Assembly: GCA_019747165.1 (NCBI GenBank)
Contig: JAIERC010000220.1
Span: forward strand, 1-53,772
Source of the DNA: Sphingomonas sp.
GTDB taxonomy: Bacteria; Pseudomonadota; Alphaproteobacteria; Sphingomonadales; Sphingomonadaceae
Direction: 5' to 3'
Length of the DNA stretch: 53,772 nt
Numbering within the stretch: position 1 is the first letter of the stretch; each line of letters opens with the position of its first letter. Shown here piece by piece: positions 53,261 to 53,772 of this stretch. Under the pieces are notes generated by a model. It was not told the DNA's origin, did not search any database, and worked only from the letters and a program-made list of their open reading frames with translations. A program made the translations under genes and the position numbers.

Positions 53261-53280
53261 TGGCTTCGCCGCCCTTCGGG
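53261..53280 (-). repeat. 20-bp double mini-hairpin unit, copy 4 (site A)
   Basis: It is identical to copies 1 and 3. On the minus strand it lies between GTGA and ACCTGAAT after the DEMCV motif. With copy 3 it forms a perfect 20-bp inverted repeat 351 bp apart inside one IS element. Confidence 0.8.
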
Positions 53281-53697
53281 TCACGCACATCTCGTCCAGG
53301 TGCCAACGTCGATGACGAGACCCGCGCATCCGACTGATCCGTTGCCGCCTGATGTCGCAAGCGAACATTGGCCCAAACTGATTCCACCACATCCGAACGG
53401 TTTCATGACACAGGTCGATCCCGCGCTCGAATAGCATGTCCGCGACATTTCGCAGCGACAGCGGGAAGCGCACATACATCATCACCACCAGCCGGATCAC
53501 TTCGGGCACGAGATGAAACAGCGAAAAGGCGAGGGAGGCTTAGCTCTCGATTTGCGGCTCATTCGCGTCCGCTATCAGCACCGCCAGCCGACTGCCACAT
53601 TGGTCTGACAGCGCCTTTGCAGCGTCAGGTTTTTTGGGGAGCGATTATGGGAACAATCCCCAAGGAAGTAATTTTATCTAATAAAATCAATGGCAGA

Positions 53698-53772
53698 TGG
53701 CGGAGCGGGAGGGATTCGAACCCTCGATACGCTTTTGACGTATACTCACTTTCCAGGCGAGCGCCTTCGACC
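53698..53772 (-). tRNA. tRNA-Ser (GGA), 5' end cut by the window edge
   Basis: On the minus strand the anticodon loop CTGGAAA gives anticodon GGA (complement of 53752-53754). A long variable arm, the T arm GGTTCGAATCC and GCTCC-G-CCA complete the 3' end, with the encoded CCA at 53698-53700. The first acceptor bases are beyond the window. Confidence 0.92.

Larger units (their letters stand above)
52830..53556 (-). pseudogene. IS6-family transposase, copy 3, with four lesions
   Basis: Reading on the minus strand from the ATG near 53563, the N-terminus matches copy 1 but loses one base just before PEVIRLVVMMYVRFPL. RWHLDEMCV is followed by a 20-bp insert (site A), then NLNGEMVYLWRAVDHEGEI, IVTDGLKSY and the catalytic-Glu region NNRVENSHLPFRR. 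A second 20-bp insert (site B) interrupts after VHNQ. The last part (NLERHIVDRQTFRQRRSTALAE) ends at TAG where the family has TGG. All four defects must be repaired to give a normal transposase. Confidence 0.85.
52738..53615 (-). mobile_element. IS6-family element, copy 3 (full-length, dead)
   Basis: Ends are GGTGCTGTCAG at 52738 and, on the complementary strand, GGCGCTGTCA ending at 53615, 878 bp in all. The 8-bp flanks (GGATGATC and TTTGCAGC) differ, so there is no target duplication. It has the same orientation as copies 1 and 2. Confidence 0.85.

Noticed and set aside
1..53772. CRISPR arrays, retrons, toxin-antitoxin pairs or restriction systems
   Set aside because: I saw no regularly spaced direct repeats with unique spacers, no reverse transcriptase motif, no integrase, and no nuclease or methylase defence gene set.

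Overview
The window looks like a chromosomal segment from an alphaproteobacterium, most likely one of the Sphingomonadales (Sphingomonas, Sphingopyxis or a relative). The reasons are the high-GC coding style, the TonB-dependent receptors, a Pls/PosA-type synthetase, and insertion sequences of the IS6, IS630 and IS5 families. It is bounded by two truncated tRNA-Ser genes, GCU at the left edge and GGA at the right edge, whose 3' ends both point into the window. I see no integrase.

Layout. (1) 0.25-3.4 kb: a citrate-synthase-like gene with an N-terminal helix-turn-helix, divergent from a family III CoA-transferase, then a DUF1697 gene. (2) 3.5-14 kb: a polysaccharide (capsule-like) locus with a CDP-alcohol phosphatidyltransferase, two glycosyltransferases and an ABC export system. 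The export system is split over two divergent transcription units: KpsD-like protein and KpsT on the minus strand, KpsM and KpsE on the plus strand. (3) 14-17.8 kb: an IS5 relic, two SAM methyltransferases and an IS630 element. (4) 18.5-22.9 kb: a tightly coupled four-gene set of a TPR-like protein, a GT2-GT4 fusion, a small repeat protein and an FkbM methyltransferase. (5) 22.9-28.7 kb: relics (MetE-like, TolC-like, a papain-fold gene without its catalytic residues) around a TonB receptor coupled to an HTH-TM-TPR protein. (6) 28.8-40.5 kb: a cobalamin island. A cobalamin riboswitch precedes eleven genes in one run (btuB, cobD, cobO, btuFCD, cbiB, cobQ, cobT, cobS, cobC), nearly all with overlapping stop and start codons, and cobU lies divergently. 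It imports corrinoids and builds the nucleotide loop; no corrin-ring genes are present. (7) 40.5-53.6 kb: three dead copies of one IS6-family element, all in the same orientation, separating an MFS transporter, a YncE/phosphoesterase fusion, a 1336-residue Pls/PosA-type synthetase and a gamma-glutamyltransferase.

The most unusual signal is a 20-bp unit, CCCGAAGGGCGGCGAAGCCA, made of two adjacent mini-hairpins with GAA loops. It occurs four times, only inside the IS6-family copies, at two different places in the transposase reading frame and in opposite orientations. At both places removing exactly 20 nt restores the expected protein. I interpret it as a very small inserted element, shared by descent among IS copies that can no longer make transposase.

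All homology calls are from reading the sequence and family motifs by eye; no search was run.
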